A DNA stretch of 64,000 nt from Pedobacter foliorum (GTDB taxonomy: Bacteria > Bacteroidota > Bacteroidia > Sphingobacteriales > Sphingobacteriaceae), in the NCBI RefSeq assembly GCF_013266735.1, contig NZ_JABSNU010000007.1, positions 230,837 through 294,836 on the forward strand, read 5' to 3'. A program made the position numbers and the translations under genes. The notes under the pieces are model-generated. The model saw only the letters and a list, made by a program, of their open reading frames with translations, was not told the DNA's origin and made no database searches. Of this stretch, positions 54,876 to 64,000 are shown in pieces; the stretch's first letter is position 1, and each line of letters starts with the position of its first letter.

Positions 54876-55709
54876 TTATTTATTCAAAAATTTAATCAGC
54901 GCTTTGTTTACCTCGTCCTTATGGGTAAAGAATAATCCGTGAGATGCTCCCTCAATTACATGATAATCTGAATTAGGCAACAAAGAAGCCGTTACCTCGC
55001 TGGTAATATTAATCGGAACTATCTTATCATCGCTACCGTGAATAATCATTACCGGAATAGTAATTACATTCAAATCTGTTCTGAAATTAGTTTCAGAAAA
55101 CGAACGAACACATTGTGTTGTGGCACGTGGACTGGCAACCATAGCTAGCTGATGCATCCAATTCTGAATTCCCTGGCTTACCGGCGAGCTATCTGCAGCT
55201 CCACTAAAAAACTGCTTACCAAATTCACTTAAAAAAGTAGGTCTGTCATTTTGCAGACCGGCTATCATGCCATCAAATACTTCCTGAGGCACACCATCTT
55301 CATGCTCTTCTGTCTTTAAAAGCATTGGAACCACTGAACCCAAAAGTACTGCTTTACTTATTCTCGAGGATCCGTATTTACCTAAATATCTAACTACTTC
55401 ACCACCACCCATAGAAAAACCTACCAATGCAACATCTGTAAGGTTTAATGCGGTAATTACTTCGTGTAAATCGGCCGCCAAGGTATCGTAATCATAACCA
55501 TCCCAAGGTTTATCTGATTGACCAAAGCCGCGTCTGTCGTAAGCTATACATCTATATCCGGCATTTACCAGTGCGTCAATCTGATATTCCCACATTTCAT
55601 GAGAAACTGGCCATCCGTGTATTAAAATTACAGGTTGACCAGAACCTAAATCTTCAAAAAATATATTAACCGATGAGCTACTCTCAGGGTTCTTTTTAAT
55701 GTAAGGCAT
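54876..55709 (-). CDS. Alpha/beta hydrolase (non-haem chloroperoxidase-like)
   Basis: A 277-residue cytoplasmic alpha/beta hydrolase. The oxyanion region is HGWPVSHEMW, nucleophile serine 99 in GFSMGG, aspartate about 227 in HGSDDKIVP, histidine 257 in GASHGLF. The sequence resembles proteins annotated as cofactor-free haloperoxidases or arylesterases; the natural substrate is unknown. First chromosomal gene to the right of the element. Confidence 0.9.
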   Translation of the reverse strand: MPYIKKNPESSSSVNIFFEDLGSGQPVILIHGWPVSHEMWEYQIDALVNAGYRCIAYDRRGFGQSDKPWDGYDYDTLAADLHEVITALNLTDVALVGFSMGGGEVVRYLGKYGSSRISKAVLLGSVVPMLLKTEEHEDGVPQEVFDGMIAGLQNDRPTFLSEFGKQFFSGAADSSPVSQGIQNWMHQLAMVASPRATTQCVRSFSETNFRTDLNVITIPVMIIHGSDDKIVPINITSEVTASLLPNSDYHVIEGASHGLFFTHKDEVNKALIKFLNK

Positions 55710-55872
55710 AAAATTTTATTTAATGTTTAACTCTTTTAATAACATAAGCAAAGGTCATTTGTTTAATAAAAACAAACAATAGCTGGCTATAATAAACTTT
55801 ATATTCCCATATTTGGGGCAATAAACTAACACCGTAAGGTATAATTAATACCGAAAGGAATAACTATAAATA

Positions 55873-56406
55873 ATGAATAAAGCTATTTTTTTGGATCGCG
55901 ATGGCGTCCTGAATCACGAAATCTACGACTATATTACCAAATTAGAAGATTTTGAAGTATTAGAATACCAGATACCTCCTCTAAAGAAACTATACGACGA
56001 AGGTTATTTGTTAATCGTAATCACAAATCAGGGTGGAATTGCACAAAAGCGTTACACCGAAGAAACATTGGCAGAGATGCACAAAGTATTAGCTAATAAG
56101 TTTGAAGAGCAAGGGGCGCTTATAACACACGCGTACTACTGCCCGCATCATCCTACAGTATCCGGTGATTGTGAATGCAGAAAACCTAAATCAGGAATGC
56201 TGTTAGAGGCTATTGCAACATATAACATTGATCCTGCTCTTTCTGTAATGATTGGTGATAAACCAAGAGATGTAGAAGCCGCAAATGGGGCAGGAGTGAG
56301 AGGTATAGAGATTCTGCCTGACGAACAAATAGATTACGACTTAGTTAAAGAAGTACTTGCGGGAAGTGAGTTTCAAACGCTTAGCGCAGGATTGAAGAAT
56401 AAGTAG
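55873..56406 (+). CDS. gmhB: HAD-IIIA phosphatase, D-glycero-D-manno-heptose 1,7-bisphosphate phosphatase-like
   Basis: A 177-residue HAD phosphatase. Motif I is FLDRDGVLN with D8 and D10, motif II ITNQGG, motif III RKPKSGM and motif IV IGDKPRDVEAA. The zinc-binding loop C90-P-H92...C100-E-C102 is characteristic of GmhB. GmhB makes heptose monophosphate for LPS core; histidinol-phosphate phosphatases share this fold, so the name is likely but not certain. It converges with the transaldolase gene across a shared terminator. Confidence 0.85.
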   Translation: MNKAIFLDRDGVLNHEIYDYITKLEDFEVLEYQIPPLKKLYDEGYLLIVITNQGGIAQKRYTEETLAEMHKVLANKFEEQGALITHAYYCPHHPTVSGDCECRKPKSGMLLEAIATYNIDPALSVMIGDKPRDVEAANGAGVRGIEILPDEQIDYDLVKEVLAGSEFQTLSAGLKNK

Positions 56407-56416
56407 TTACCCGATA

Positions 56417-56453
56417 ATCAAAAAGGGCTTTATCGTATGATAAAGCCCTTTTT
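56417..56453. terminator. Bidirectional terminator
   Basis: AAAAAGGGCTTTATC pairs with GATAAAGCCCTTTTTT around a four-base loop. It lies between the convergent phosphatase and transaldolase genes and has A/T tracts on both sides, so it can stop transcription from either direction. Confidence 0.85.
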
Positions 56454-56471
56454 TAATGCATTAAAGAAATA

Positions 56472-57134
56472 CTATTTCGCTTCAGCAGCTTTTTTGTGAT
56501 CCGCAAGGAACTGAGCTAAACCGCTATCAGTTAATGGGTGTTTTAATAAAGCAGTAATTGCAGATAAAGGACCTGTAATTACATCAGCACCTAATTTAGC
56601 ACAGTTAACAATATGTAATGGGCCACGGATAGAAGCAGCTAAAATTTGAGTTGGGTATTCGTAGTTATCAAATATTAATCTGATATCTTCAATTAATTGC
56701 AAACCATCAGTAGAGATGTCATCTAAACGACCTAAAAATGGAGATACATAAGTAGCACCTGCTTTAGCAGCCAATAATGCCTGTCCAGCAGAGAAAATCA
56801 ATGTACAGTTAGTTCTGATTCCTTTTGATGAAAGATATTTAATTGCTTTAACACCATCTTTAATCATAGGAACTTTAACAACAATCTTTGGATCTAATTT
56901 AGCTAAAGCTTCACCTTCTTTGATCATTTCATCAAAAGTAGTAGAGATTACTTCAGCACTTACATTGTCATCAACGATAGAACAGATAGCTTTATAATGT
57001 GCAAGTACATTAGCATCACCTGTAATACCTTCTTTAGCCATAAGACTAGGATTAGTGGTTACACCATCTAAAACTCCAAGATCTTGTGCTTCTTTTATTT
57101 GATCAAGATTAGCTGTGTCAATAAAAAATTTCAT
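56472..57134 (-). CDS. Transaldolase / fructose-6-phosphate aldolase family protein
   Basis: A 220-residue class I aldolase of the short TalC/FSA type. The opening [29 protein letters not shown] and the Schiff-base lysine K87 in VVKVPM are the family landmarks, followed by [25 protein letters not shown]. The start is the ATG at 57134; a longer frame to 57176 adds unrelated residues. Most Bacteroidota proteins of this type act as transaldolases in the pentose phosphate pathway. Confidence 0.93.
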   Translation of the reverse strand: MKFFIDTANLDQIKEAQDLGVLDGVTTNPSLMAKEGITGDANVLAHYKAICSIVDDNVSAEVISTTFDEMIKEGEALAKLDPKIVVKVPMIKDGVKAIKYLSSKGIRTNCTLIFSAGQALLAAKAGATYVSPFLGRLDDISTDGLQLIEDIRLIFDNYEYPTQILAASIRGPLHIVNCAKLGADVITGPLSAITALLKHPLTDSGLAQFLADHKKAAEAK

Positions 57135-57249
57135 GTTATTTAATTTAGAAAATTGGTTAATGTTATAAGTTCTCAATTATTAAACGCCTAAATTAGGTAA
57201 TTACATTGAGGTCTTCGTAAGAAAATGTGGAATAAATGGGAGAGGAGTG

Positions 57250-57278
57250 CCTTTTTTTACATTGAAAGTAAAAAAAGG
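57250..57278 (-). terminator. Terminator of the SRP RNA gene
   Basis: CCTTTTTTTAC (57250-57260) pairs with GTAAAAAAAGG (57268-57278). It begins at the end of the SRP RNA on the minus strand. Confidence 0.65.
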
Positions 57279-57376
57279 GCAAGCACCTCTTATCGCATCG
57301 CTACAACTTTCTACCCTTGCTTCGTTCCCGACCTGGGGGAGTTCAAAAGGAGCTGATCGTAAAAGACTTGCCCGCC
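57276..57376 (-). ncRNA. ffs: Signal recognition particle RNA (small bacterial type)
   Basis: About 100 bases on the minus strand. Terminal stem GGGCAAG/CTTGCCC (57367-57373 with 57277-57283); the conserved apical loop region reads CCCAGGTCGGGAACGAAGCA, which binds Ffh. This is the 4.5S-type RNA that targets membrane proteins with Ffh and FtsY. Exact ends are estimated from the stem. Confidence 0.85.
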
Positions 57377-57385
57377 ACAAAAGTA

Positions 57386-57827
57386 GCAAAAGACCTGAAT
57401 CTACGAAAGGAAAATCATTAAAAATTTAAACTTTTTTAGGGAAATAAAGGTAATCAATTGACGTTAAAGAGATTGAGCTGAGAAAAAAAATAATATTTCC
57501 TTTATAATTTAATAACCTAAAGAAAGAAACAGGCTAATTGTACTAAGCCGGATCGGAAAAACATGGCAAATAAAAGCAGAAAACAACATTTGCACCTCAA
57601 AAACCTCATTGTAAATTTTTTGTTATGCGAAATAATTCTAAATAACACCATTGTTAAGATCGTAAATTAAAACAAGGTAATTTGTAAATATGGCAATTAA
57701 GCATTCGCTTTGTTATGAAGTACTGCTTTTTTTCTAAAAAATATGTAAATATTATAATTCATTGATTTTTATTCGTATCTTAGTGTCCTAAATACACTAT
57801 ACCAAAACTAATATTTAAACGAGACTT
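57386..57827. other. AT-rich leader upstream of gltB
   Basis: No gene was found between the SRP RNA and gltB. It presumably holds the gltBD promoter; a near-match TATCTTAG lies about 50 bp before the gltB start, but no full promoter can be defended. Confidence 0.4.
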
Positions 57828-60800
57828 ATGGAACCAAAACAAGATAACCAAGGGTTATATGACCAGCGTTTTGAGCACGATGCCTGCGGTATCGGATTTG
57901 TTGCCCACATTAAGGGTAGAAAATCACAGCAAATAATTTCTGACGCTATAACCATTCTTGAAAATCTTGATCACCGCGGGGCTGTCGGTGCTGAAATCAA
58001 TACGGGCGATGGGGCTGGTATTATGATACAAATACCCCATGAATTCCTGTATGACGAGTGTCTCAAAATTGGATTCAGCTTAAATGAATCTGGAGATTAC
58101 GGCGTCGGGATGCTATTCCTACCCAAAGATGTGAAGGCAAGAGAAGAATGTAGGGAAATTATTTACCGCGCTGCAGAAAAACTAGGACTGGAAGTTCTAG
58201 GCTTTAGAAGAGTATTAACCAATACTAATGGTATTGGCGACATGGCTTTATCAGTTGAGCCGGAAATGGAACAAGTATTTGTTGCCCGTCCTCACGCAAT
58301 TGCAGCAGGTGCTGATTTTGAACGTAAACTTTACGTATTTAAAAACTACCTGTCTAAAACCATTAACAGTACTGTAAAAGGTATTAACGGCGACTTTTAT
58401 ATAGCTTCTTTTTCATCAAGAACAATAGTATATAAAGGTCAGTTAACTTCGTTACAGGTTAGAAGCTACTTTACTGAGCTTAGTGATAAGCGCGTAGTTT
58501 CTGCATTTGGTTTAGTTCACTCGCGTTTTGCTACAAACACTTTCCCGTCATGGAGGTTAGCACAACCTTTCAGGTACATTGCCCATAATGGAGAGATCAA
58601 TACTTTGCAAGGTAACCTTAACTGGTTCAGAGCAAGTGTTAAATCTTTTGCCTCGTCTTACTTTACTCCTGAAGAATTAAATATTTTACTTCCTGTTATT
58701 GATGAGTCTAACTCTGATTCAGGATGTTTAGATAATATAGTAGAATTGCTACTTCACTCTGGTCGTTCTTTACCACACGTTCTTATGATGTTGATTCCTG
58801 AGGCCTGGGATGGTAATGATGATATGGATGAGTTGAAACAAGCTTTCTATAAATTCCATGCTACTTTAATGGAGCCATGGGATGGACCAGCTGCAGTTTC
58901 ATTTACAGACGGAAACCTGATCGGTGCTACATTAGACAGAAACGGACTTCGTCCACAAAGATATGCCATCACTGAAGACGACCGTGTAATCATGGCTTCT
59001 GAAGCTGGTGCGTTAGCGCTAGATCAAAGCAAAATCATTGAGAAAGGAAGATTAACTCCTGGAAAAATGTTTGTGGTTGATATGGAGCAAGGCAGAATCA
59101 TTAGTGATGCCGAAATTAAACAACAGGTATGCGGCAGCAAACCTTATGGCGACTGGATCAATAAATACCAAATCAGACTGGAAGAACTTCCTGAGCCAAG
59201 ACTGGTATTTAGCAACCTATCTCAGGAGTCTATTTTTAGATATCAACAAGTGTTTGGTTATAGCAGAGAGGACATCGATCTAATCTTAAAACCAATGGCT
59301 CAGGACGGCAAAGAACCAATCGGTTCAATGGGTACTGATATTCCATTGGCTGTTCTTTCTCAAAAACCTCAACACTTATCTTCATACTTTAAGCAGTTAT
59401 TTGCTCAGGTTACTAACCCGCCAATTGACCCGATCAGGGAAAAAGTGGTAATGAGTTTAGCCGGCTTCATGGGTAACAACGGTAACTTATTGGAAGAAAA
59501 CGCTATGCAATGTCATTGTGTAGGCATTAAACATCCAATATTAACCAATCCTGAACTTGAGAAAGTAAGAAGTATAGATACCGGAGTATTCCAGGCTAAA
59601 ACACTTCAAACTTATTTCAGAGCTGACGGTAAACCAGGCGCATTAGCTAAAGCTATAGAAAGACTTTGTCGTTATGCCGTTGATGCTGTTGAAGATGGTT
59701 TTCAGGTAATTATCCTTTCGGACAGGGCTTTAGATTCTGAGCATGCTGCCATTCCTTCTTTATTAGCTGTTTCAGCAGTTCACCATCACTTGATCCGTAA
59801 AGGATACAGAGGTGCTGTTGGTATTGTTGTTGAGGCTGGTGATGTTTGGGAAGTTCACCACTTTGCAACCTTAATTGGTTTTGGTGCAACTGCAGTAAAC
59901 CCTTACCTGGCTTTAGAAACTATCGCAGGTTTTGAAACTGAGTTAGAAGAGAAAAAGGAAAAACTATTCCAAAATTACGTATACGCAGTTAACAACGGTT
60001 TGTTAAAGATATTCTCTAAAATGGGTATCTCTACATTACAATCATACCATGGTGCTCAGATATTCGAAATTCTTGGATTAAATAAAACTGTAGTAGACAA
60101 CTACTTTACCGGAGCTGTTTCAAGAATCGGCGGATTAGGTTTAGACGAAATAGCTAAAGAAACGTTGATTAAACACAACAGAGTATTTAAACTGGCTAAC
60201 CGTCCTGATCCAATTTTACCTACAGGTGGTAACTACAAATGGAAACGTAAAGGGGAGCAGCATTTGTTCAACCCTCAAACCATCCACTTGTTGCAAAATG
60301 CGACCAGGAAAAATGACTACGGTACCTATAAACAATACTCTAAATTGGTAAATGAGCAAACAAATCAAGCTTATACCATTAGAGGTTTATTTGAATTCAA
60401 CTACAACCGTCCGGCTGTTTCTTTAGAGGAGGTTGAGCCAGTTGAAAACATCTTTAAAAGATTTGCTACCGGAGCAATGTCATTCGGTTCCATCTCTCAC
60501 GAAGCTCACTCTACATTAGCTATTGCAATGAACCGTATCGGCGGAAAAAGCAATACAGGAGAAGGTGGTGAAGATGAACTGAGATATGAAACGCTTGAAA
60601 ACGGCGACTCAATGCGCTCGGCAATTAAGCAAATCGCCTCTGCACGTTTTGGTGTAACCAGTTACTACCTAACTAATGCAGATGAGTTACAAATTAAAAT
60701 GGCACAAGGTGCAAAACCTGGTGAAGGTGGTCAGTTACCTGGACACAAAGTAGATGACTGGATTGCAAAAGTTCGTCACGCTACTCCGGGAGTAGGCTTG

Positions 60801-62339
60801 ATCTCTCCTCCGCCACACCACGATATTTACTCTATCGAGGATTTAGCACAGCTAATATTCGACTTAAAGAATGCGAACAGAGAAGCAAGAATCAACGTAA
60901 AACTAGTTTCTAAAGCTGGTGTTGGTACTATCGCTGCCGGTGTTGCTAAAGCTCACGCTGATGTAATCCTGGTTTCAGGATTTGATGGTGGTACTGGTGC
61001 ATCTCCGTTAACCTCTATTCAACACGCTGGTTTACCTTGGGAACTTGGATTAGCAGAAGCTCACCAAACACTTGTTAAAAACCGTTTGCGTAGTAGAGTT
61101 GTGTTACAAACAGATGGTCAGCTAAAAACAGGTAGAGATATTGCTATTGCAACGTTACTTGGAGCTGAAGAATGGGGTGTTGCAACTGCAGCATTGGTAA
61201 CCGCTGGATGTATTATGATGCGTAAATGTCACTTAAATACTTGTCCGGTTGGTGTTGCTACTCAGGATCCTAACTTAAGAAAACTATTTACAGGTGAGGC
61301 TGATCACGTAGTTAACCTATTCTATTTCTTAGCTCAGGAGTTAAGAGAAACAATGGCTGAACTTGGTTTCAGAAGTGTTGAAGAAATGGTTGGTCAATCT
61401 GATGCATTAAAAGTACGCGCTGTAGATCAGGAAGATTGGAAACAAAAAGACCTTGATTTTTCTGCAATTTTATATAAAGCTCCAGATAATGGATTAAGCT
61501 TATTCAAAACAGAAGATCAGGATCATGGTTTAGCAGATATTTTAGATCACGAATTAATCAAAGCTGCACAACCTGCACTATTTAACAAAGAGCCTATATA
61601 TAAAGAGTTCGAAGTTAAAAATACCAATCGTTCAATTGGTACTATGCTTTCAAACGAAGTTTCGAAAGTTTACAAATCTCAAGGTTTACCTGCTGATACC
61701 ATCAATTTCAAATTCAAAGGTTCTGCTGGTCAGAGTTTCGGTGGGTTTGCGACAAAAGGTATCTCGTTACATCTTGAAGGTGAGGCCAATGACTATGTAG
61801 GTAAAGGACTGTCGGGAGCAAGGTTATCAATTTTCCCTTTCAGTACTACTAAATATGTACCTGAGCAGAACATCATTATCGGTAACGTAGCACTTTACGG
61901 TGCAACTTCTGGTGAGTTGTTTGTTAGAGGACAAGCAGGTGAAAGATTTGCTGTTCGTAACTCTGGTGCAACTGCTGTTGTTGAAGGACTTGGTGATCAC
62001 GGTTGTGAGTACATGACTGGTGGTGAAGTGCTTGTAATCGGTGATACAGGTAGCAACTTTGCTGCTGGTATGAGCGGTGGTGTTGCATGGATCTATAATG
62101 TTAAAGGTGATTTTGCAAACAAATGCAATAAAGAAATGGTTGATCTTGATCCTCTTGATGAACAAGACGAATTACGTATCACCCAATTATTAAAGAAACA
62201 CCTTCAGCTTACCGAAAGTACAGTAGCTAAATTCTTATTAGACGACTGGGCTACTCAATCTGCACATTTCATCAAAGTATTCCCTAAAGAATACAAAGCA
62301 GTATTAATGAACAAAAGTAACAAACTGAAAATATCTTAA
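57828..62339 (+). CDS. gltB: Glutamate synthase large subunit
   Basis: A 1503-residue glutamate synthase large chain that makes glutamate from glutamine and 2-oxoglutarate. The N-terminal glutaminase nucleophile is C20 (HDAC-GIGF), preceded by a short propeptide. The central and FMN domains follow (SISHEAHSTLAIAMNRIGGKSNTGEGGED, KPGEGGQLPG, SGFDGGTGASPLTS), with the 3Fe-4S cysteines in CIMMRKCHLNTCPVG and a C-terminal beta-helix (GLGDHGCEYMTGG). Full length. Its stop is three bases from gltD, so the two form an operon for ammonia assimilation. Confidence 0.97.
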   Translation: MEPKQDNQGLYDQRFEHDACGIGFVAHIKGRKSQQIISDAITILENLDHRGAVGAEINTGDGAGIMIQIPHEFLYDECLKIGFSLNESGDYGVGMLFLPKDVKAREECREIIYRAAEKLGLEVLGFRRVLTNTNGIGDMALSVEPEMEQVFVARPHAIAAGADFERKLYVFKNYLSKTINSTVKGINGDFYIASFSSRTIVYKGQLTSLQVRSYFTELSDKRVVSAFGLVHSRFATNTFPSWRLAQPFRYIAHNGEINTLQGNLNWFRASVKSFASSYFTPEELNILLPVIDESNSDSGCLDNIVELLLHSGRSLPHVLMMLIPEAWDGNDDMDELKQAFYKFHATLMEPWDGPAAVSFTDGNLIGATLDRNGLRPQRYAITEDDRVIMASEAGALALDQSKIIEKGRLTPGKMFVVDMEQGRIISDAEIKQQVCGSKPYGDWINKYQIRLEELPEPRLVFSNLSQESIFRYQQVFGYSREDIDLILKPMAQDGKEPIGSMGTDIPLAVLSQKPQHLSSYFKQLFAQVTNPPIDPIREKVVMSLAGFMGNNGNLLEENAMQCHCVGIKHPILTNPELEKVRSIDTGVFQAKTLQTYFRADGKPGALAKAIERLCRYAVDAVEDGFQVIILSDRALDSEHAAIPSLLAVSAVHHHLIRKGYRGAVGIVVEAGDVWEVHHFATLIGFGATAVNPYLALETIAGFETELEEKKEKLFQNYVYAVNNGLLKIFSKMGISTLQSYHGAQIFEILGLNKTVVDNYFTGAVSRIGGLGLDEIAKETLIKHNRVFKLANRPDPILPTGGNYKWKRKGEQHLFNPQTIHLLQNATRKNDYGTYKQYSKLVNEQTNQAYTIRGLFEFNYNRPAVSLEEVEPVENIFKRFATGAMSFGSISHEAHSTLAIAMNRIGGKSNTGEGGEDELRYETLENGDSMRSAIKQIASARFGVTSYYLTNADELQIKMAQGAKPGEGGQLPGHKVDDWIAKVRHATPGVGLISPPPHHDIYSIEDLAQLIFDLKNANREARINVKLVSKAGVGTIAAGVAKAHADVILVSGFDGGTGASPLTSIQHAGLPWELGLAEAHQTLVKNRLRSRVVLQTDGQLKTGRDIAIATLLGAEEWGVATAALVTAGCIMMRKCHLNTCPVGVATQDPNLRKLFTGEADHVVNLFYFLAQELRETMAELGFRSVEEMVGQSDALKVRAVDQEDWKQKDLDFSAILYKAPDNGLSLFKTEDQDHGLADILDHELIKAAQPALFNKEPIYKEFEVKNTNRSIGTMLSNEVSKVYKSQGLPADTINFKFKGSAGQSFGGFATKGISLHLEGEANDYVGKGLSGARLSIFPFSTTKYVPEQNIIIGNVALYGATSGELFVRGQAGERFAVRNSGATAVVEGLGDHGCEYMTGGEVLVIGDTGSNFAAGMSGGVAWIYNVKGDFANKCNKEMVDLDPLDEQDELRITQLLKKHLQLTESTVAKFLLDDWATQSAHFIKVFPKEYKAVLMNKSNKLKIS

Positions 62340-62342
62340 ATA

Positions 62343-63809
62343 ATGGGAAAAGTAACTGGATTTTTAGAATTTGAAAGAACTGCTCCTTTAAAAGAAGATG
62401 CAAAAGAGCGTTTAAAACACTATAATGAATTCGTAAAGAATTTTGAACTGGAAGAAGTAAACAAAGAAGCAGCCAGATGTATGGATTGCGGAGTTCCTTT
62501 CTGTCAGTCGGGTTGCCCTCTAGGTAACGTGATTCCTGAATTCAATGAAGCCGTATATAAAGGCGACTGGCATTTAGCTAGCACTATCTTATTGAGCACA
62601 AACAACTTCCCTGAATTTACAGGTAGAATTTGCCCTGCGCCATGCGAGTCAGCATGTGTGTTAGGGATCAACAAATCTCCTGTATCTATTGAGGAAATAG
62701 AAAAACACATCATTGAAATTGCCTTCGAAAAAGGTTACATCAAAGCTGAACAACCTCTAATTCGCACTGGTAAAAAAGTTGCTGTTATTGGTTCAGGACC
62801 TGCAGGTTTGGCTGCTGCTGCTCAATTGAACAGAGCCGGACATGAGGTTGTTGTTTACGAACGTGACGACACACCGGGTGGTTTGCTTAACTATGGTATT
62901 CCTGATTTTAAATTACAGAAAGATGTTGTTACAAGACGCATCGCTTTAATGGAAAAAGAAGGTATCGTATTTAAATGCAACTCAAACGTTGGTGTAAATG
63001 TTGAAATAAATACATTACTTAGAGACTATCAATCGATCATTCTTGCAGGTGGTTCAACCATTCCAAGAGATTTGCCTGCAACAGGAAGAGATGCGAAAGG
63101 GGTTCACTTTGCTATGGATTTCTTAAAACAGCAAAACAAACGTGTTAAAGGTTTCGCAGTTGGTGGCGAAGACATTTTAGCAACAGGAAAAGATGTGATC
63201 GTAATTGGTGGTGGTGATACCGGATCTGATTGTATCGGTACTTCTAACCGTCAGGGCGCTAAGTCGGTAACTCAGTTTGAGATTATGCCGATGCCAGCTG
63301 AAAAACGTACAAACAATATGCCTTGGCCAACTTACCCAATGCTTTTAAAAGTAACTTCTTCGCACGAAGAAGGATGCGAAAGAGGGTGGGGAGTAAACAC
63401 TAAGGAGTTTATCAAAGATGAAAACGGGAATCTGAAAGCTGTAAAAGTAGTTGATGTTGAATGGGAAATCGATGCAAACGGTCGCCCGATGAATTTCAAA
63501 GAAAAAGCAGGAACAGAACGTGATCTTCCTTGTCAGTTGGTACTTTTAGCGATGGGTTTCTTACATCCGCAAAAAGAAGGATTAATTGAAAAACTTGGTG
63601 TTGAACTTGACAACAGAGGTAACGTAAAAGCTGAAGAAGGTAAATACCAAACAAATATTGCTAAGATTTTTGCTGCCGGTGATGTGCGTCGTGGACAATC
63701 ACTAGTGGTTTGGGCAATATCTGAAGGAAGAGAAACAGCCAGAAAAGTTGATCAATACTTAATGGGACATAGCAGTTTGCCATCTAAAGATGGAATTCCA
63801 TACGCTTAA
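62343..63809 (+). CDS. gltD: Glutamate synthase small subunit
   Basis: A 488-residue NAD(P)H-dependent partner of GltB. The N-terminus has the Fe-S cysteines CMDCGVPFCQSGCPLG and a second set CPAPCESACV, then an FAD site VAVIGSGPAGLAAAAQL and an NAD(P) site VIVIGGGDTGSDCIG, ending with IFAAGDVRRGQSLVVWAI. It delivers electrons to GltB. Starts three bases after gltB. Confidence 0.97.
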   Translation: MGKVTGFLEFERTAPLKEDAKERLKHYNEFVKNFELEEVNKEAARCMDCGVPFCQSGCPLGNVIPEFNEAVYKGDWHLASTILLSTNNFPEFTGRICPAPCESACVLGINKSPVSIEEIEKHIIEIAFEKGYIKAEQPLIRTGKKVAVIGSGPAGLAAAAQLNRAGHEVVVYERDDTPGGLLNYGIPDFKLQKDVVTRRIALMEKEGIVFKCNSNVGVNVEINTLLRDYQSIILAGGSTIPRDLPATGRDAKGVHFAMDFLKQQNKRVKGFAVGGEDILATGKDVIVIGGGDTGSDCIGTSNRQGAKSVTQFEIMPMPAEKRTNNMPWPTYPMLLKVTSSHEEGCERGWGVNTKEFIKDENGNLKAVKVVDVEWEIDANGRPMNFKEKAGTERDLPCQLVLLAMGFLHPQKEGLIEKLGVELDNRGNVKAEEGKYQTNIAKIFAAGDVRRGQSLVVWAISEGRETARKVDQYLMGHSSLPSKDGIPYA

Positions 63810-63831
63810 GTTTCTATAAAAATTATAAGAT

Positions 63832-63868
63832 AAAGAGCCTGTATCATAAATCGTGATACGGGCTCTTT
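63832..63868 (+). terminator. Terminator of the gltBD operon
   Basis: AAAGAGCCTGTATCA pairs with TGATACGGGCTCTTT (one G-T pair) around a seven-base loop, followed by TTTGCG. It lies 22 bp after the gltD stop. Confidence 0.8.
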
Positions 63869-63986
63869 TGCGTCTACCTGTATTCCTATCGTCTTGATTA
63901 TTAACAATTTAAGTTGTTTTTTTTCGTTTTAAATTTGATTTAACTTATTGATTTTCATACATTTATGATGTAAATCAGTAGTAGAT

Positions 63987-64000
63987 ATGGCCAACAAGAA
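63987..64000 (+). CDS. Possible start of a further gene, cut by the window edge
   Basis: An ATG at 63987 begins MANKK and runs to the edge. Only four full codons are visible, so nothing can be said about the product. Confidence 0.25.

Noticed and set aside
1..64000. CRISPR arrays or rRNA genes
   Set aside because: No regularly spaced direct repeats and no rRNA-like sequence were seen.

Overview
The window is chromosomal DNA of a Bacteroidota bacterium, most likely Sphingobacteriaceae (Pedobacter-like). This rests on an AT-rich genome with weak Shine-Dalgarno use, TAnnTTTG-type promoter boxes, many SPII lipoproteins, GH95/GH2/sulfatase glycan genes, LytTR regulators, a BfmA/BtgA-type mobilization gene and an IntDOT-like integrase. 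All protein calls come from reading motifs by eye; no database search was run.

Layout. (1) 1-3 kb: an MscS-type channel cut by the left edge and a small lipoprotein. (2) 3.1-15.0 kb: a glycan and sugar-acid cluster. An apparent four-gene operon (RraA-family protein, exported GH2 beta-galactosidase-like enzyme, enolase-superfamily dehydratase, SDR) is followed by a six-hairpin glycosidase lipoprotein, an AraC regulator abutting a type I sulfatase, and a convergent GH95 fucosidase. Together they suggest use of a sulfated glycan containing fucose and galactose, with oxidation of a released sugar; no SusC/SusD pair lies in the window. (3) 15.2-26.7 kb: mixed accessory genes. These include an S41 peptidase, a GNAT, a one-module A-T-TE nonribosomal peptide synthetase whose pocket resembles cysteine-type codes, small lipoproteins, two DHFR-fold proteins, DUF4242, a LuxR regulator, a DUF3667 membrane protein, a frameshifted DUF6629 gene, a VOC protein and two AraC remnants.

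(4) 26.96-54.6 kb: a 27.6-kb integrative mobilizable element in the 3' end of tRNA-Lys(TTT). Its boundaries are a 24-bp direct repeat, one copy inside the intact tRNA and one next to an orphan terminator. A tyrosine recombinase lies beside the tRNA; mobilization genes and a hairpin-rich oriT candidate lie in the middle. Cargo includes a five-gene restriction-like operon (XRE, HsdM, HsdS, AAA ATPase, HNH nuclease) with no HsdR; a LytS/LytTR pair with S41 peptidases, a propeller lipoprotein and an erythromycin-esterase homologue; an XRE/HEPN/unknown module; an ABC transporter; and an SGNH hydrolase.

(5) 54.6-64 kb: ordinary chromosome with an alpha/beta hydrolase, a GmhB-like phosphatase, a TalC/Fsa-type transaldolase, SRP RNA and the glutamate synthase genes gltB-gltD.

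The best candidates for something little described are the HsdR-less HsdM/HsdS/ATPase/HNH operon, the HEPN module beside it on the same element, the propeller lipoprotein interrupted at a pentanucleotide repeat, and the stand-alone A-T-TE synthetase.
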